Below, in pieces: positions 16,582-27,804 of a stretch of 64,000 bases of DNA. Both the position numbers and the translations under genes were made by a program. Under the pieces are notes generated by a model, which did no database searches, was not told the DNA's origin, and was given only the letters and a program-made list of their open reading frames with translations. Origin of the DNA: JBGPLJ01 sp963826145 (lineage in GTDB: Bacteria; Pseudomonadota; Gammaproteobacteria; Steroidobacterales; Steroidobacteraceae); NCBI GenBank assembly GCA_963826145.1, contig CAWGVW010000001.1, positions 1,674,001 through 1,738,000 of the forward strand, written 5' to 3'. Each line of letters opens with the position of its first letter. The stretch's first letter is position 1.

Positions 16582-17201
16582 GTGACGGGACGCTGAACGC
16601 CCTGCTTCTCGAGCCGCTCGATCACTGCGTCAAGGCCCTTCTGATCGATCTCGGCGCCGAAGTCCGTGCGGTAGCTCTTGACGTAGGAAATGCCCTCGAT
16701 GCTGACGTCGTAGGCCTTCCAGCCCTTCTCGGTCTTGCGCAGGCTGTAGTTGACCGGGATCAGCACGCCGTTGTCGCGCTTGACCGTTGTGCGGATGAGC
16801 GCGCGCCCCGTGCTCAGGTCGCCCTTGAACGGCAGGATCGTCATGCGGTCGGCCGTGAACTCGAGCAGCGCCGTACCATAGTTCTTGAGGAGAGCCTGGT
16901 AGAACACATCGATGAAACGCTTGCGTTGCTCGGGCGTCGCCGTGCGCCAGTTCTTCGCGAGCACCTGCTGTGCCGCGTACTCGGTGTCGAAGTGCGGCAG
17001 GAGCACCCTATCGACCAGCGCGTAGACCTTGGTCGGATCCTTGCGATAGTCCGCGCGATGCGCGTCGAGGTCCTTCAGCATTTCGGTCGCGGCGTTCTGC
17101 ACGATCTGGCTCGGCTCGTCGGCTTCCGCAGCCTGCGCCGCCACCGCCGTGCCACCGAGCCAGAGCCCGGCGCCGATCGCCGCCATCCAGATACGAATCA
17201 T
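16578..17201 (-). CDS. mlaC: Periplasmic phospholipid carrier MlaC
   Basis: Shuttles phospholipid between MlaA and MlaD. 207 aa with signal peptide ending AVAAQA (about residue 24), then the MlaC/Ttg2D fold: LLPHFDTEYAAQQVLAKNWR, RKRFIDVFYQALLKNYG, and GWKAYDVSIEGISYVKSYR. ATG overlaps the mlaD stop by 4 nt. Confidence 0.95.
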   Translation of the reverse strand: MIRIWMAAIGAGLWLGGTAVAAQAAEADEPSQIVQNAATEMLKDLDAHRADYRKDPTKVYALVDRVLLPHFDTEYAAQQVLAKNWRTATPEQRKRFIDVFYQALLKNYGTALLEFTADRMTILPFKGDLSTGRALIRTTVKRDNGVLIPVNYSLRKTEKGWKAYDVSIEGISYVKSYRTDFGAEIDQKGLDAVIERLEKQGVQRPVT

Positions 17202-17689
17202 TTGGCGCCCTCCTCGGCGGTCTTGCCCTTGCTCTCGGCGAAATTCACCAGGAACTTGCTGATGAGATTCTCGAGCACGAGCGCCGATTGCGTGAGCTCG
17301 ATCTGATCGCCGTCCTTGTAAAAGGTTTCCGATCCGCCGGCGGTCATGCCGATGTACTGGTTGCCGAGCAGGCCTTGGGTAAATATCGCCGCGTCGCTGT
17401 CGTTCGGGATCTTATTGAACTGCGGATCGATGCGCACGTGTACCACGGCGCGGTAATCCGTGCTGTCGAACGCGATATCCGTAACGCGGCCGACAGTGAC
17501 GCCCGCCATCGACACCGGCGCACCCACCTTGAGACCGCCGATATTGTCGAATTTGGCGGTGAGCACGTAGCCGGTACGCTGCACGCCGACGCGTTCCGCC
17601 GTAATCTGGGTCACCATGAAGATGAGCGCGGCGATCCCGAACAGGACGAAGAGTCCCGTTCCGATCTCCATCGCATGTGTCTGTCGCAT
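17198..17689 (-). CDS. mlaD: Phospholipid ABC transporter substrate-binding MlaD (MCE domain)
   Basis: 163 aa: one N-terminal membrane helix (about 9-28) and one MCE domain (YVLTAKFDNIGGLKVGAPVS and VGRVTDIAF). It forms the hexameric lipid channel on MlaE in the inner membrane. GAGG lies 8 nt upstream of ATG 17689. Typical length for the single-MCE MlaD class. Confidence 0.95.
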   Translation of the reverse strand: MRQTHAMEIGTGLFVLFGIAALIFMVTQITAERVGVQRTGYVLTAKFDNIGGLKVGAPVSMAGVTVGRVTDIAFDSTDYRAVVHVRIDPQFNKIPNDSDAAIFTQGLLGNQYIGMTAGGSETFYKDGDQIELTQSALVLENLISKFLVNFAESKGKTAEEGAK

Positions 17690-17700
17690 GTCGAAGACCT

Positions 17701-18471
17701 CTAGAGCATGTACGCCGTCAGGACGAAATTGAGTAGGAGAGTCGCGACGGAGGAGATGACGACGGTGCGCGTCGTAGCGCGCCCGACGCCCTCCGCCGTC
17801 GGCACGGAATTGTAGCCTTCGTAGACCGCGATCAGACTGCAGGCAATACCGAATACCGTCCCCTTCACCATGCCCTCGCTGATGTCGTCAAGCTCGACAG
17901 CCGAACGCATCTGTGACCAGAAGCTTCCCGAATCGATCCCGACTTGTTCGACACCGACGAGCTGCACGCCGAAGATTCCGATCGCAATGAAGATAGCGGT
18001 GAGGCACGGCATAGCGACCACGCCGCCGAGAAATCGCGGCATGACAACGCGCCGCACGGGGTCGACAGCCATCATCTGCATCGCCGACAGCTGGTCCGTC
18101 GCACGCATCAAGCCGATTTCCGAGGCGAGCGCCGTGCCCGCCCGTCCCGCGAACAGGAGGGCCGTCATCACCGGGCCAAGCTGCTTGCACAATGCGAGCG
18201 CCGCACCGGCTCCGAGTATTTCCTCCGAACCGACACGCGAGAGCAGGTCGTAGCCAAGGAGGCCGAGCACCATGCCGACGAATAGAGCGCAAGTCATGAT
18301 GATGACAAGCGACTGCGCGCCGGCGTTATAGGTCTGGTGCACAACGAGCCGCAGACGCATGAGCGCCGCCGGCGTGAATGCAACGAGTTGCAGGAAGAAA
18401 AGGGAGGCCTTCCCCAGAGTCGCGAGCGACTGCCTCGCGGAATCCGAGAGGTCACGCGCGACGGCGATCAC
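17701..18471 (-). CDS. mlaE: Phospholipid ABC transporter permease MlaE
   Basis: 256-aa inner-membrane permease, conserved core ALLFAGRAGTALASEIGLMR and DPVRRVVMPRFLGGVVAMP, five to six membrane segments ending LLLNFVLTAYML. GTG start overlaps the mlaF stop as GTGA. Works with MlaF, MlaB and MlaD. Confidence 0.95.
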   Translation of the reverse strand: MIAVARDLSDSARQSLATLGKASLFFLQLVAFTPAALMRLRLVVHQTYNAGAQSLVIIMTCALFVGMVLGLLGYDLLSRVGSEEILGAGAALALCKQLGPVMTALLFAGRAGTALASEIGLMRATDQLSAMQMMAVDPVRRVVMPRFLGGVVAMPCLTAIFIAIGIFGVQLVGVEQVGIDSGSFWSQMRSAVELDDISEGMVKGTVFGIACSLIAVYEGYNSVPTAEGVGRATTRTVVISSVATLLLNFVLTAYML

Positions 18472-19343
18472 CGCGACTCACGCGAACGGCGTCTCCGGTC
18501 ACCGCGCGCGAGAAGCTGCACGCTGTAATCCGGCGCCGGGAAGTGGAACGGGACCGGGCCGTCGGCCATCCCGTTCATGAATTGACGGACGATGTCCGAG
18601 GTATTCGCGTGGAGGTCTGCAGGGCTGCCGGAGGCTACCACGTGGCCTTCCGCAAGCAGGTACGACTCGTCCGCGATCGTCGAGAGTTCCTGAACGTCGT
18701 GCGATACGACGATGCTGGTGATGCCGAGCGCATCATTCATCTGACGGATAAGCCTAAGGATCACGCCGAGCGATATGGGGTCGAGGCCCGCGAATGGCTC
18801 ATCGTAAATGAGTATGTCCGGATCCATGACGATGGCGCGCGCGAGGGCCACGCGCCGGGCCATGCCACCCGACAATTCCGACGGAAACATTTCTGCGGCG
18901 CCTCGCAGCCCCACCGCGTGGAGCTTGGTGAGAACGATGTGCCGGATCAGCCGCTCGGGCAGATCCGTATGCTCGCGCAACGGAAACGCCACATTCTCGA
19001 AGACGTCCAGATCGGTCAGCAGGGCACCGTTCTGAAACAGCATGCCCATGCGCTGGCGCAGAGCGTAAAGGCCCGCGCGACTGAGTCTCGACAGGTCGAG
19101 ACCGTCGACGACAATCGTGCCCTGGTCGGGCCTGATCTGGCCGGTGATCAGTCGCAGGAGCGTCGTCTTGCCGGTGCCGCTCGGGCCCATGATCGCTGTG
19201 ATGCGGCCACGGGGTATGCCGATGTCGAGACCGGAGAACACCGGTCGTCGGCCGATCGTGTAGTGCAGTCCCCGGATCTCGACCAGATTGTCCGACGGCC
19301 TTTCTGCCTCGCCGGCCTCGACAGACGGCGCAGCTGCGTTCAC
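18468..19343 (-). CDS. mlaF: Phospholipid ABC transporter ATP-binding protein MlaF
   Basis: 291-aa ABC ATPase: Walker A GPSGTGKTT, signature PSELSGGMARRVALARA, Walker B DILIYDEPFAGLDPIS and switch His in VVVSHDVQEL. The tail DGPVPFHFPAPDYS is specific to MlaF. I place the start at GTG 19343, which overlaps the aldolase stop as GTGA and gives an N-terminus slightly longer than E. coli MlaF; a later start near the VEIRGLHY segment is possible. First gene of mlaFEDCB but apparently coupled to the upstream aldolase. Confidence 0.94.
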   Translation of the reverse strand: MNAAAPSVEAGEAERPSDNLVEIRGLHYTIGRRPVFSGLDIGIPRGRITAIMGPSGTGKTTLLRLITGQIRPDQGTIVVDGLDLSRLSRAGLYALRQRMGMLFQNGALLTDLDVFENVAFPLREHTDLPERLIRHIVLTKLHAVGLRGAAEMFPSELSGGMARRVALARAIVMDPDILIYDEPFAGLDPISLGVILRLIRQMNDALGITSIVVSHDVQELSTIADESYLLAEGHVVASGSPADLHANTSDIVRQFMNGMADGPVPFHFPAPDYSVQLLARGDRRRRSRESR

Positions 19344-20362
19344 GCGGCCTGCGTTTCCATCGACGCATGATAGCGTCCGCTTGCGGCGAGGCCGTTCAAC
19401 TTCGCGCGCTTGGCAAATGCCTTCTGGCCGGCGGTGAATTGCGCGTCGAGCCCCTTCCAGGCCGACAGCGCTGGCGCCTGCAGGGCACGGCCATAGCTGA
19501 ACGTCAGCGTCCAGGGGAGATTGCCCATCGCGTTCATGAGATTCAGGTGTTCGGTTGCCTCTTCCGGCCCCTGCCCACCCGAAAGAAACGCAATACCCGG
19601 TACCGCGGAAGGCACGTGACGCTTGAGACAACGGATGGTTGCTTCCGCAACCTGCTCCGCGCCTGCGCGCTTCGGTGACTTCATTCCCGAGATCACCATA
19701 TTGGGCTTCAGCACCATACCTTCGAGGTACACGCGCTGTACATGCAGCTCGGCGAACACTTTGGCCAGAACGGCGTCCGTCACTTCCTCGCAGCGCTCGA
19801 TCGAGTGCCCACCGTCCATCAGCACTTCCGGCTCGACAATCGGAACGATGTTCGCTTCCTGGCACAGCGTCGCGTAGCGCGCGAGTGCGTGCGCATTGAC
19901 GTGAATGCCGTACGCGGACGGAATGCCGTCCGCAATATCGATGACGGCGCGCCACTTCGCGAAACGCGCGCCTAGCCCGTAGTACTCCTTCAACCGCTCG
20001 CGCAGGCCGTCGAGGCCTTCGGTGACAACCTCGCCAGGGGAGCCGGCAAGCGGTTTCGTGCCCGCATCAACCTTGATGCCCGGCACGATGCCGAGCCGCT
20101 TCAGGTACTCGGCAAATGCAATGCCGGTCTTGGTCTTCTGGCGGAGGGTTTCGTCAAAAAAGATGACGCCACTGATGTAGTCGGCCGCGCCGGGCGCGGT
20201 AAAGAGCATTTCGCGGTACAGCCGCCGGTGCTCCTCGGTCGACTCGAGCTTGATGCTGTCAAAGCGCTTCTTGATCGTGCCGCTGGACTCGTCGGCCGCC
20301 AGAATGCCCTTACCCTTCGCTACCATCGCCTTCGCGGTGGCTTCCAGCTCACTGTGATTCAT
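19340..20362 (-). CDS. Class I fructose-bisphosphate aldolase
   Basis: 340-aa Schiff-base aldolase of the eukaryote-like class I family: GKGILAADESSGTIKKRF near the N-terminus, VDAGTKPLAGSPGE, ARFAKWRAVIDI, and LEGMVLKPNMVISG, the last carrying the catalytic Lys. FLSGGQGPEEATEHLNLMN is also typical. Cleaves fructose 1,6-bisphosphate in glycolysis/gluconeogenesis. Two nearby ATGs exist (20368, 20362); AGGAG is 8 nt from the second and only 2 nt from the first, so I choose 20362. Overlaps mlaF by 4 nt, an unusual pairing of central metabolism with lipid transport. Confidence 0.95.
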   Translation of the reverse strand: MNHSELEATAKAMVAKGKGILAADESSGTIKKRFDSIKLESTEEHRRLYREMLFTAPGAADYISGVIFFDETLRQKTKTGIAFAEYLKRLGIVPGIKVDAGTKPLAGSPGEVVTEGLDGLRERLKEYYGLGARFAKWRAVIDIADGIPSAYGIHVNAHALARYATLCQEANIVPIVEPEVLMDGGHSIERCEEVTDAVLAKVFAELHVQRVYLEGMVLKPNMVISGMKSPKRAGAEQVAEATIRCLKRHVPSAVPGIAFLSGGQGPEEATEHLNLMNAMGNLPWTLTFSYGRALQAPALSAWKGLDAQFTAGQKAFAKRAKLNGLAASGRYHASMETQAA

Positions 20363-20577
20363 CGTCATGGCTCCTAAAGGATGGACCCCCCCCAATTGAA
20401 CACACCAACTGGACCGGTCTCCTACGCTGCCACGTGGGCCTGCCGCTCAAGCGTGAGCGGCGGGCCGGACAGTGTAAAACCGGGTCCAAAAATCGGGCCG
20501 AGAGGATAGCAAAAGACGCTTCGCGCTGCCTTCGCGAGGGGTGCCCTGCGCCACTTGTTCCTTCGCGAACCGCAATA

Positions 20578-20592
20578 GGACTAAAATAGTCC
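20578..20592. promoter_or_regulatory. IscR-type operator upstream of the suf operon
   Basis: GGACTAAAATAGTCC is a perfect palindrome with a 3-nt centre. The core GACTAAAATAGTC fits the E. coli type 1 IscR consensus (GACT-R-www-Y-AGTC). It lies 41 nt before the Rrf2 regulator start, so autoregulation of the suf operon in response to Fe-S status is likely. The rest of the 270-nt gap after the aldolase start contains a C8 tract and no other recognised signal. Confidence 0.7.
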
Positions 20593-20632
20593 CATATCGT
20601 TCCTGCACGCCCTTGGTGGCATCGAGTATTGC

Positions 20633-21103
20633 ATGCTGCGGATCAGCAAATTGACGGATTACGCGACGGTCATCCTCGCGCACCTGACCACGGTCCCGGA
20701 GCGCCTCCACACGGCGGTCGAGGTCTCGCAGGGCACGGGGCTCTCCCAGCCGACAGTAACGAAGCTCCTGAAGGAACTGCAGAAGGCACGACTCGTGACG
20801 TCCGCGCGAGGCACGCACGGCGGCTATCAGCTGTCGCGCCCTGCCAGCGAAATCAGTGCCGCCGAGATTCTCGACGCCCTGGAGGGGCCGGTCGCGATCA
20901 CCGAGTGTTCCAGCCAGGCGAGCCACTGCGGTATCGAGCACGTGTGCCGGGTCGGTAACGCCTGGCAACGGATAAACAATTCCATCCGGCGCGCGCTCGA
21001 AGACATCAGCCTCTCGCAACTCACGGGCGCGGCTTCGGCGCGGACGCCGGACATCGCTGGCGAGATTCGCGTCGCGGCACTCAGAAGTCCGGTGCAGAGC
21101 TGA
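20633..21103 (+). CDS. Rrf2-family SUF operon regulator
   Basis: 156-aa winged-helix protein: MLRISKLTDYATVILAHL, then the recognition region GLSQPTVTKLLKELQKARLV and wing ARGTHGGYQLSRPA. Three cysteines (CSSQASHCGIEHVC) sit where IscR binds its 2Fe-2S cluster. This matches the SUF system Fe-S assembly regulator subfamily heading suf operons of Xanthomonas-like bacteria. 8 nt before sufB. It probably binds the palindrome at 20578-20592. Confidence 0.92.
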   Translation: MLRISKLTDYATVILAHLTTVPERLHTAVEVSQGTGLSQPTVTKLLKELQKARLVTSARGTHGGYQLSRPASEISAAEILDALEGPVAITECSSQASHCGIEHVCRVGNAWQRINNSIRRALEDISLSQLTGAASARTPDIAGEIRVAALRSPVQS

Positions 21104-21111
21104 GCGCGGCC

Positions 21112-22560
<1,449 letters not shown>

Positions 22561-22589
22561 CGGTGCCCCGGAAGAAAACAGGTAGCACC

Positions 22590-23341
<752 letters not shown>

Positions 23342-23345
<4 letters not shown>

Positions 23346-24661
23346 CCGCCATCGCGCAGACGTCGCCATTTATCGCGAGCATCACGCTGGGCCATGCGGC
23401 GGTCGCCGCTGGCCTCGCTGCGCCCGCGACGACGTCGACGACGCGGCGGGTGGCGCTAGAGCGCTTCGTTGCGGCCGGCTTGCCGACGGGACGCGATGAG
23501 AACTGGAAATACCTGACGCTGCGCGGCCTCGCGCGGCGCGAGCTCAATTTCGCGGCGCAGCCGCTGCGTGCGGATCGCCTGCCGGACAACACACTCGCAC
23601 TCGAGAACGCGACGCGTCTCGTATTTGTCAATGGACGTCTCGATGCGACCTTGTCGACTGCCCTGCCGACAGCAAAAGGCATCCGCATCGAGCCGCTCAC
23701 GGATGTCTACCGCAGGCAGCCCGAGCTCCTCGCCCGTGCGCTGCCCGAGGACGATCGCGCGGATTCGCGATTCGCGCTGCTCAACACGGCATTCGTCGCC
23801 GACGGGGCATCGATTGAGCTCGAAGGCGTTGAGGCCCCGCTAATCTATGTGTTGTACCTCGCGACCGGCGGTGAGCCGGGCTTCCCGCGGCTTCGCATCC
23901 ATGCAACGAGCGGCGCAAGTGGGGTCATCGTGGAACACCACGTGTCGGATGGTTACGGCGCACGCTTTGTCAATTCGCTGGCGGAGGTCGAAGTCGACAG
24001 TGGTTCGCGGATTGAACTCTGCAGGGTGCATTCACTCGGCGCGGGCGGCCAGCAATTCGACACGCTGCGCGCGCGCGTGGGCACCGGCTCGAGTTTCGCG
24101 CTGCACTGTCTCGGCGTTGGCGGTGACCTGCTGCGCTCGGATGTCGACGTCGCGCTCGACGGTCCAGCCGCCGCTACGCAGGTTCGTTCGCTGCTCTTCA
24201 CCGCCGGCACCCAGCATCATGAACTGCACGCAGAGATTCGCCATTCGGTACCCGACACGCACAGCCGCACCGAGGTGCGCACAGTCGTGAACGACGGCGG
24301 GCGCGCGATCTGTAACAGCAAAGTCATCGTCGCTCCCGGTGCCCGTCGCTCAGTATCGGAACAGAACTTTCGCAATCTCCTGCTGGCGCCTGGCGCGGAA
24401 GCGGACACCCGCCCGCAACTCGAAATCCACAACGAAGACGTGAAGTGCAGCCACGGAGCATCGACCGGACGGCTGGATCCCAACATGCTCTTTTATCTGA
24501 CTGCGCGGGGTATCGACGCGTCGACCGCTCGAGCGCTGCTCACCTACGCGTTTGTCCTCGACCTGCTGCAGGCGCTGCCCGTCGCCGCGCTCACTCAGGC
24601 GCTTGCGCGCCGCGTTGCCGGCGAACTCCCGGCCCGCGACCTGATAAAGGAGTTTATCTAA
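23342..24661 (+). CDS. sufD: Fe-S cluster assembly protein SufD
   Basis: 439 aa, partner of SufB. N-terminal helical part contains LPTGRDENWKYLTLRGLARR; the beta-helix core ends with the SufBD signature ARRSVSEQNFRNLLLAPGAE, EIHNEDVKCSHGASTGRLDP and LFYLTARGIDASTARALLTY. The conserved His in KCSHGAS is present. The stop codon is directly followed by the sufS ATG. Confidence 0.96.
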
Positions 24662-25921
24662 ATGGTCGCACAAGCTATTGATACTACAATAGTTACGGCC
24701 GACGTATTCGACGTCAAGAAGATCCGCCGCGACTTTCCGATCCTGGAGGAGCGCATTAACGGCCGGCCGCTCGCTTACCTCGACAACTCGGCGTCCTCGC
24801 AGCACCCGCTGGCAGTCATTGAGGCAATCGACTGCTACTACCGCGAATCGCACGCCAATGTGCATCGGGGCGTACACACGCTCAGCCAGCGCGCGACCGA
24901 GGCGTTCGAGGGCGCGCGCGAGAAGGTGCGGCGTTTCATCAACGCGCGCTCGACCCGCGAGATCATTTTCGTGCGGGGCACGACCGAGGCGATCAATCTC
25001 GTCGCGCAGAGCTATGGCCGCTCGCGCATGCAGCGCGGCGATGAAATCGTCCTCACCTGGCTCGAGCATCACGCGAACATCGTTCCGTGGCAGATGCTGG
25101 CCGGTGAGCTTGGGCTCGTCCTGAAGATAGCGCCGATTGACGCGAGGGGCATGATCGACGTCGATGAATACGAGCGCCTGCTCGGGCCGCGCACCAAGCT
25201 CGTCGCATTCGCGCACGTCTCGAACGCGTTAGGGACGGTCCTGCCCGTCGAGCGCCTGGTCGCATCGGCGCGTGCGCGTGGTATTCCATCGCTCGTCGAC
25301 GGAGCGCAGGCAATTCCGCACCTGAAGGTCGACGTGCAAGCGCTCGATTGCGATTTCTACGCATTCTCGGGACACAAGATGTTCGCCCCCACAGGCATCG
25401 GGGTGCTTTACGGGCGCGAAGCGCTGCTCGAAGCGATGCCGCCCTGGCAGGGCGGCGGCGACATGATCCTCACGGTGAGCTTCAGCGGCACGACCTACAA
25501 CGCCCTGCCCTACAAGTTCGAGGCCGGCACACCGAACATCGCGGACGCGATCGGGCTCGGCGCGGCTATCGACTATCTCGGCAAGCTCGACTGGGCAGCG
25601 GTCACTCGCTACGAGGACGAGTTGCTCGAGTATGCAACGCGTCGCGTGAGTGCAGTGCCTGGCGTGCGACTTATCGGCACCGCGGATCGCAAAGTGAGCG
25701 TGCTGTCCTTCGTGATGGACGGCATCCATCCGCACGACATCGGCACAATTCTCGACGCAGACGGCATCGCGGTGCGCACGGGGCATCATTGCGCGATGCC
25801 GGTGATGGAATATTTCCAGGTGCCGGCGACTGCGCGCGCCTCGTTCGCGTTCTACAACACGTTCGAGGAAGCCGAGCGGCTCGCCACGGCTCTCGCCCGC
25901 GCGCGCGAGGTGTTTCGCTGA
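24662..25921 (+). CDS. sufS: Cysteine desulfurase SufS
   Basis: Group II cysteine desulfurase of 419 aa supplying sulfur as persulfide. PLP lysine is Lys239 (FSGHKMFAPTG); active-site Cys377 lies in VRTGHHCAMPVM. The family features THVSNALGTV-like segment (FAHVSNALGTVLP) and WQGGGDMI are present. Its partner is probably the SufU-type protein next door, since no sufE is seen. TGATG overlap with the next gene. Confidence 0.97.
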   Translation: MVAQAIDTTIVTADVFDVKKIRRDFPILEERINGRPLAYLDNSASSQHPLAVIEAIDCYYRESHANVHRGVHTLSQRATEAFEGAREKVRRFINARSTREIIFVRGTTEAINLVAQSYGRSRMQRGDEIVLTWLEHHANIVPWQMLAGELGLVLKIAPIDARGMIDVDEYERLLGPRTKLVAFAHVSNALGTVLPVERLVASARARGIPSLVDGAQAIPHLKVDVQALDCDFYAFSGHKMFAPTGIGVLYGREALLEAMPPWQGGGDMILTVSFSGTTYNALPYKFEAGTPNIADAIGLGAAIDYLGKLDWAAVTRYEDELLEYATRRVSAVPGVRLIGTADRKVSVLSFVMDGIHPHDIGTILDADGIAVRTGHHCAMPVMEYFQVPATARASFAFYNTFEEAERLATALARAREVFR

Positions 25922-26364
25922 TGGATCTCAAGGATCTCTACCGCGACGTGATCGTCGATCACAACCGCCGGCCGCGGAATTTCGGGCCGCTCGCGACCGC
26001 GAATCATTCCGCGGAAGGCCACAATCCCCTGTGCGGCGATCGCCTGAAGCTGTACGTCGACGTTGAAGGCGGCAAGCTCGAAGACCTGACTTTCGAGGGC
26101 AGCGGCTGCGCCATTTCGGTGGCATCCGCATCACTCATGACCGAGGCGCTGAAGGGCCGCGACCTGAAGGAAGTACGCGACTACTACGTTCAGGTCCATC
26201 GCCTCCTCACCGAGCACGACTATGTCCCCGAGCGCGATCTCGGGAAGCTCGCCGCCCTCTCGGGAGTGCGCGAATTCCCGGCGCGGGTGAAGTGCGCGAG
26301 CCTCTGCTGGCATACGCTGGCGGCCGCGCTCGATTCGAAACATCAACCGGTGAGCACTGAGTAA
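25921..26364 (+). CDS. sufU: SufU-type Fe-S assembly protein
   Basis: 147-aa IscU-like protein. Ligands Cys38, Asp40, Cys63 and Cys125 are present (PLCGDRL, GSGCAIS, VKCASLCW), with an extra Cys129. The insertion between the second and third cysteines (about residues 80-115) is characteristic of SufU rather than IscU; in Firmicutes SufU is a zinc-dependent sulfurtransferase to SufS. Starts one nt inside the sufS stop. Confidence 0.93.
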   Translation: MDLKDLYRDVIVDHNRRPRNFGPLATANHSAEGHNPLCGDRLKLYVDVEGGKLEDLTFEGSGCAISVASASLMTEALKGRDLKEVRDYYVQVHRLLTEHDYVPERDLGKLAALSGVREFPARVKCASLCWHTLAAALDSKHQPVSTE

Positions 26365-26368
26365 CTCC

Positions 26369-26920
26369 ATGCGCGGCCATGAGAATGAGCCGGTGGTCCT
26401 GTCGCGTGACGTGCGCGCGGTTGCTGTGCCCGCCGGTATCGACGTCACGCTGAAAGCCGGCGCAGTCGGCTATATCACGCAGGCGCTCGGCGGCAGCTTC
26501 ACTGTCTACATCGACGGCAATCTGTTCCGGATCGCAGGCGAACACGCGGATGCTCTTGGCAAGGACGTGCTGAAAACGCCGGACGTGCCCGCCAATCCGA
26601 CGGTGGATGATATTCGCAACATCGTCTGGGACCAGATGCGAGGGGTCTACGACCCGGAGATTCCGATCAACATCGTTGACCTCGGACTCGTCTACGAGTG
26701 CGAAGTGCTGGGGCACGATGACGGGACCTACAGCGTCCGCATCATGATGACCGTTACCGCCCCCGGCTGCGGCATGGGCGAAATCCTCGTCGCGGACGTC
26801 AAGGAGAAGGTCGAGAGGATTCCCGGCGTGCGCGGCGCGGAAGTGGAGCTTGTCTTTGATCCGCCCTGGCATCAGTCGATGATGTCGGACGCGGCGCGCC
26901 TGCAGACCGGCATGATGTAG
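26369..26920 (+). CDS. sufT: SufT/MIP18-family Fe-S assembly protein
   Basis: 183 aa. The DUF59 domain occupies about 75-175: VWDQMRGVYDPEIPINIVDL, RIMMTVTAPGCGMGEILV with the conserved Cys in PGCGMG, and VELVFDPPWHQSMMS. An extra N-terminal module (1-70) is typical of the long SufT group. Implicated in Fe-S maturation under high demand. 4 nt after sufU. Confidence 0.92.
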   Translation: MRGHENEPVVLSRDVRAVAVPAGIDVTLKAGAVGYITQALGGSFTVYIDGNLFRIAGEHADALGKDVLKTPDVPANPTVDDIRNIVWDQMRGVYDPEIPINIVDLGLVYECEVLGHDDGTYSVRIMMTVTAPGCGMGEILVADVKEKVERIPGVRGAEVELVFDPPWHQSMMSDAARLQTGMM

Positions 26921-26927
26921 CGCGGCC

Positions 26928-27245
26928 ATGAGCGGGTATTGGCAGGACCTGGGACCTATAGATAACTTCCCGTCCGGCGAAGGCCGCGTGTTCGAAGTCC
27001 GAGGCAAGGAGGTCGTCGTCGTGAATTCCGACGGGCGATTCTATGCAATCGACAACCTCTGCACGCACGATGGCGAGGAACTCGCGAGCGGTCCCGTCGA
27101 AGGCGATCAGATCATCTGCCCGAGGCACGGCGCGCGCTTCTGCCTGAGGACGGGTGCGGCGCTCACTCCACCGGCATATGAGCCGGTGCAGGCTTATGAC
27201 GTGCGCGTAGCCGAGGGCCGCATTGAGCTTCGGAGCCGCATATGA
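26928..27245 (+). CDS. Rieske 2Fe-2S ferredoxin-like protein
   Basis: 105-aa soluble Rieske protein. Cluster ligands are Cys45/His47 (CTH) and Cys64/His67 (CPRH), the standard CxH...CxxH spacing. No signal peptide or membrane anchor, so cytosolic, similar to NirD or dioxygenase ferredoxins. Being inside the suf operon, 7 nt after sufT, it may be an electron donor or an Fe-S client whose expression follows cluster supply. Overlaps the next gene by 4 nt. Confidence 0.92.
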   Translation: MSGYWQDLGPIDNFPSGEGRVFEVRGKEVVVVNSDGRFYAIDNLCTHDGEELASGPVEGDQIICPRHGARFCLRTGAALTPPAYEPVQAYDVRVAEGRIELRSRI

Positions 27246-27751
27246 GAGGCCTGACCATCGTGCGCCACGCGCGCGCGGACTGGGACAACCGGCAGTACAG
27301 CGACTTCGAGCGTCCCCTCAACCGGCGCGGCCAGCAGCAGGCACGCGAGATGGCGCAGATACTCGGCCCCTTAGTGCGTTCGGCCGATCTGCTGTTGACA
27401 AGCCCCGCGGTGCGCGCGTACACGACGGCAACGATCTTCGCCAAGGAACTGAACCTCCCGCTGCGCCGCGTACTGACGGACGAGCGCCTGTATCTTGCGG
27501 CTGCCGCAGACCTGCTTACGGTGCTGCGCGAAACGGGGCCCCGCATCGAGCAGCTGATGATGTTCGGTCACAATCCGGGTATCACCGAATTCGCGCGCCA
27601 GCTGACGGGCAATCATGACGAGCCGGAACTCACGACGGCAGGCGCCTGTACCATGGAATTCGACATCGTCGACTGGAATCAGGCGGATGTCGGCAAGGGT
27701 CTCAATGCCCGCTACGAAAAGCCGCGCAGACGCTTCCTTTTCTGGCGCTAG
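27242..27751 (+). CDS. sixA: SixA-like phosphohistidine phosphatase
   Basis: 169-aa histidine phosphatase with the RHG-type motif IVRHARADW (catalytic His8 region), LLTSPAVRAYTTATIF and the second His in FGHNPGITEF. SixA of E. coli acts on phosphohistidine of the nitrogen PTS. Here it is translationally coupled (ATGA) to the Rieske gene at the end of the suf operon; the physiological target is unknown. Confidence 0.85.
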   Translation: MRGLTIVRHARADWDNRQYSDFERPLNRRGQQQAREMAQILGPLVRSADLLLTSPAVRAYTTATIFAKELNLPLRRVLTDERLYLAAAADLLTVLRETGPRIEQLMMFGHNPGITEFARQLTGNHDEPELTTAGACTMEFDIVDWNQADVGKGLNARYEKPRRRFLFWR

Positions 27752-27784
27752 AGGCGGATGACGGCATTCGATATTTGCCGCCTC
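27751..27784. repeat. Inverted repeat between convergent genes
   Basis: GAGGCGG (27751-27757) and CCGCCTC (27778-27784) are perfect complements around a 20-nt loop, in the gap between the SixA and SdaA stop codons. It may work as a weak bidirectional terminator, but there is no T tract. Confidence 0.35.
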
Positions 27785-27804
27785 ACAAGTATGCGTGGCT
27801 GGCG

